DNA of 8,031 nt from Pseudomonadales bacterium (GTDB lineage: Bacteria > Pseudomonadota > Gammaproteobacteria > Pseudomonadales > Litorivicinaceae): the NCBI GenBank assembly GCA_012269655.1, contig JAAXJV010000082.1:1-8031 (forward strand), read 5' to 3'. Made by a program: the position numbers and the translations under genes. Shown piece after piece: positions 6,781 through 8,031 of the stretch (positions within the stretch are counted from its first letter, which is position 1; each line of letters starts with the position of its first letter). The notes beneath the pieces were generated by a model. That model was not told the DNA's origin, did no database searches, and saw only the letters and a program-made list of their open reading frames with translations.

Positions 6781-6810
6781 TTGATTGTCTCATTGAGCGC
6801 TGGGTGTAAT
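6781..6810 (+). promoter_or_regulatory. Candidate sigma-70 promoter of the acoR-type gene
   Basis: TTGATT (6781-6786) and TGTAAT (6805-6810), with an 18-base spacer, resemble -35 and -10 elements; TGTAAT matches five of six consensus bases. The start would be near 6817, inside the inverted repeat at 6815-6834, about 45 bases before the ATG. No other pair in this spacer looks better. Confidence 0.4.
6786..6797. promoter_or_regulatory. Second, compressed copy of the enhancer half sites
   Basis: TGTCTCA (6786-6792) runs directly into TTGAG (6793-6797). Both halves occur in the main repeat at 6815-6834, but without its spacing. The TGTCTCA elements are 30 bases apart, close to three helical turns. 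It sits about 75 bases upstream of the inferred aldB start and between the -35 and -10 of the candidate activator promoter. Confidence 0.4.
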
Positions 6811-6814
6811 TAGG

Positions 6815-6834
6815 GTGTCTCAAAATTGAGACAC
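6815..6834. promoter_or_regulatory. Enhancer-type inverted repeat, probable binding site of the AcoR-type activator
   Basis: GTGTCTCAA (6815-6823), two A, then TTGAGACAC (6826-6834) form a perfect repeat with nine-base arms. Its centre is about 110 bases upstream of the inferred aldB start, the usual distance for an upstream activating sequence of a sigma-54 promoter. The divergent gene encodes just such an activator. That this protein binds here is inferred from position and symmetry. Confidence 0.65.
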
Positions 6835-6862
6835 TTTTCCCGAGTCCTCGACCTTGTGTTCA

Positions 6863-8031
6863 ATGAATAAAAGGCGTAAACCTGTTGAACTATCAGAAGA
6901 ACAAAAAAGCAGTGATTGGATGGCGAATCTAAGTACAGGCCAGCAGGCAACGACCTCAATTCAGAAATCATGGACGCGATGTCAGGACCGTTATGGTCTG
7001 GATCCTCGGTCCTCGAGCGCCTTTGCTGACGCCTCTCGCAATCCCACTCAACAATCTCAAGAACTACTTCCGATCTCCACCGGTGAGCTTGATCGCTTGA
7101 CGCAGGTGGTAGGCAGTGCTGGACACAGCATCATTTTGACTGATGCCAACGGCACCATCCTGAAAAGTTACAGCCATCGCGACTACCGCTCTGATTTTGA
7201 CCGCGCGGGCCTGATCCCCGGTCAATGCTGGGGCGAGGCGTTCCGCGGGACAAATGGTATCGGTACCGCGATTGCAGAACGTAAAGCCACTCTGGTTCAT
7301 GGCGATCAGCATTACGTGGCGGCCAATCAGAATCTGTCTTGCGCGGCCTCACCGATCTTTGATGAGCAACAAAACCTGATGGCGGTGTTGGATACTTCCA
7401 CGGTCAATCCCGAGCGGGATCCCACTCGCGCGCTGCACACGCTCGCGATGGTTAGTGAATGCGCACGAAGGATTGAGCGCAGTTGGTTTGAGTATCGGTT
7501 TGCTGACTGCTGGCTATTTACGGTTCAGGCAAACAACCGAAGCACGGTGACCTTTGCGGTCTCAGAGTCTCGGAAGATCGTCGGATTAGAGGCCTGTGCG
7601 TATCGCTTCTTACCCGAGTGCACGGGTTGGGTCGGGCGGTTGTTGGACGATGTCTTAGATGCCCCTACGCTCGAAAGCCTAAGCAACACCGCCGGCAGCG
7701 ATCTGCAATTCCATGTGCCGGTGTTTAGTCAGGGGCACTATTTGGGATTTGGGCATCTCTCGGCTCCACAGCCGTCAGAAATGATAGCCCGCCCAAAGGT
7801 GTCGGAGATGCCAGTCGCGGTGGAGCCGGAAGGCAACCCAGGTGGTGAGCTCGATCGTTTGAATCACGGAGACGCCGCGATGACCGCTTGCATTAAGCAA
7901 GCCAGGCGCTTGGTCGATCGCAATATTCCGGTGTTAATCAGTGGTGAAACGGGTGTCGGTAAGGACCGGTTTGCCAAGGCCATGCATCAGTCCAGTGTCC
8001 GAGCTGACGGTCCTTTCGTTGCGGTGAACTG
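6863..8031 (+). CDS. acoR: AcoR-type sigma-54-dependent activator (5' part; runs off the right edge)
   Basis: The frame is open from the ATG at 6863 to the window edge, giving 389 complete codons, so no stop is seen. The N-terminal region is followed by a GAF-type sensor: the AcoR-family run CWGEAFRGTNGIGTAIAERK is at 122-141, then LVHGDQHYVAANQNLSCAAS at 144-163 and PIFD after it. A variable linker (about 215-335) leads into the AAA+ sigma-54 activation domain, with Walker A GETGVGKD at 361-368 and GPFVAVN at the edge. The remaining AAA+ domain and a Fis-type helix-turn-helix are expected beyond the window. The usual last Walker residue E is D here, a mild change. No clear Shine-Dalgarno precedes the ATG, which fits a low-abundance regulator. 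The ATG at codon 20 is an alternative. It most likely senses an alcohol, aldehyde or acetoin-like compound and activates aldB. Confidence 0.92.
   Translation, partial: MNKRRKPVELSEEQKSSDWMANLSTGQQATTSIQKSWTRCQDRYGLDPRSSSAFADASRNPTQQSQELLPISTGELDRLTQVVGSAGHSIILTDANGTILKSYSHRDYRSDFDRAGLIPGQCWGEAFRGTNGIGTAIAERKATLVHGDQHYVAANQNLSCAASPIFDEQQNLMAVLDTSTVNPERDPTRALHTLAMVSECARRIERSWFEYRFADCWLFTVQANNRSTVTFAVSESRKIVGLEACAYRFLPECTGWVGRLLDDVLDAPTLESLSNTAGSDLQFHVPVFSQGHYLGFGHLSAPQPSEMIARPKVSEMPVAVEPEGNPGGELDRLNHGDAAMTACIKQARRLVDRNIPVLISGETGVGKDRFAKAMHQSSVRADGPFVAVN

Noticed and set aside
6777..6786. IHF site between the sigma-54 promoter and the enhancer repeat
   Set aside because: TTGATT matches one half of the consensus, but the required bases at the other half are absent; only general AT-richness supports bending.

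Overview
The window looks like chromosomal DNA of moderate GC content from a Gammaproteobacterium. A marine, Oceanospirillales-like organism is plausible, but this rests only on protein style: an AldB/ExaC-type aldehyde dehydrogenase, a DUF779 protein and an AcoR-type regulator grouped together. There is no rRNA, tRNA, CRISPR array, insertion sequence or phage gene, and nothing suggests recent transfer. Genes are tightly packed. No gene-free stretch reaches 300 bases; the longest is the 203-base regulatory region at 6660-6862.

Left part (1-1990). The 3' end of an unrecognised gene runs into a DUF3726 gene by a GTGA overlap. That gene converges with a DinB-family gene on the minus strand, and the two stop codons overlap in a CTAA. 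A divergent spacer of 54 bases separates DinB from a LysE/RhtB-type amino-acid exporter.

Middle (1991-4664). A GMC-family flavin alcohol dehydrogenase and a LysR-type regulator form a two-gene operon joined by a TGATG overlap. Just upstream lies a near-ideal LysR-type box (ATAAG, five bases, CTTAT) and, about 32 bases further on, a second inverted repeat. A hairpin over the lysR stop codon, followed by four T, may end this transcript.

Right part (4665-8031). A minus-strand pair, aldB then DUF779, is transcribed away from a plus-strand sigma-54 activator of the AcoR type, which runs off the right edge. The spacer carries a complete regulatory circuit that can be read from sequence. For aldB there is a sigma-54 promoter with a perfect -24 element. 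About 110 bases upstream of the inferred start is a 20-base inverted repeat suited to be the activator's enhancer. There is also an overlapping half site and a sigma-70-type promoter for the activator itself, whose start would fall inside the enhancer. Two tandem hairpins lie between aldB and DUF779.

Taken together, the right two thirds looks like an alcohol and aldehyde oxidation locus. The GMC enzyme would oxidise an alcohol to an aldehyde, and AldB would oxidise the aldehyde to the acid with NAD. Each enzyme has its own regulator. The substrate cannot be read from the sequence, and the link between the two units is inferred from adjacency. I did not find a clearly new biological system. 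The least understood parts are the DUF3726 pair, the role of DUF779, and the tandem hairpins in the aldB-DUF779 transcript.
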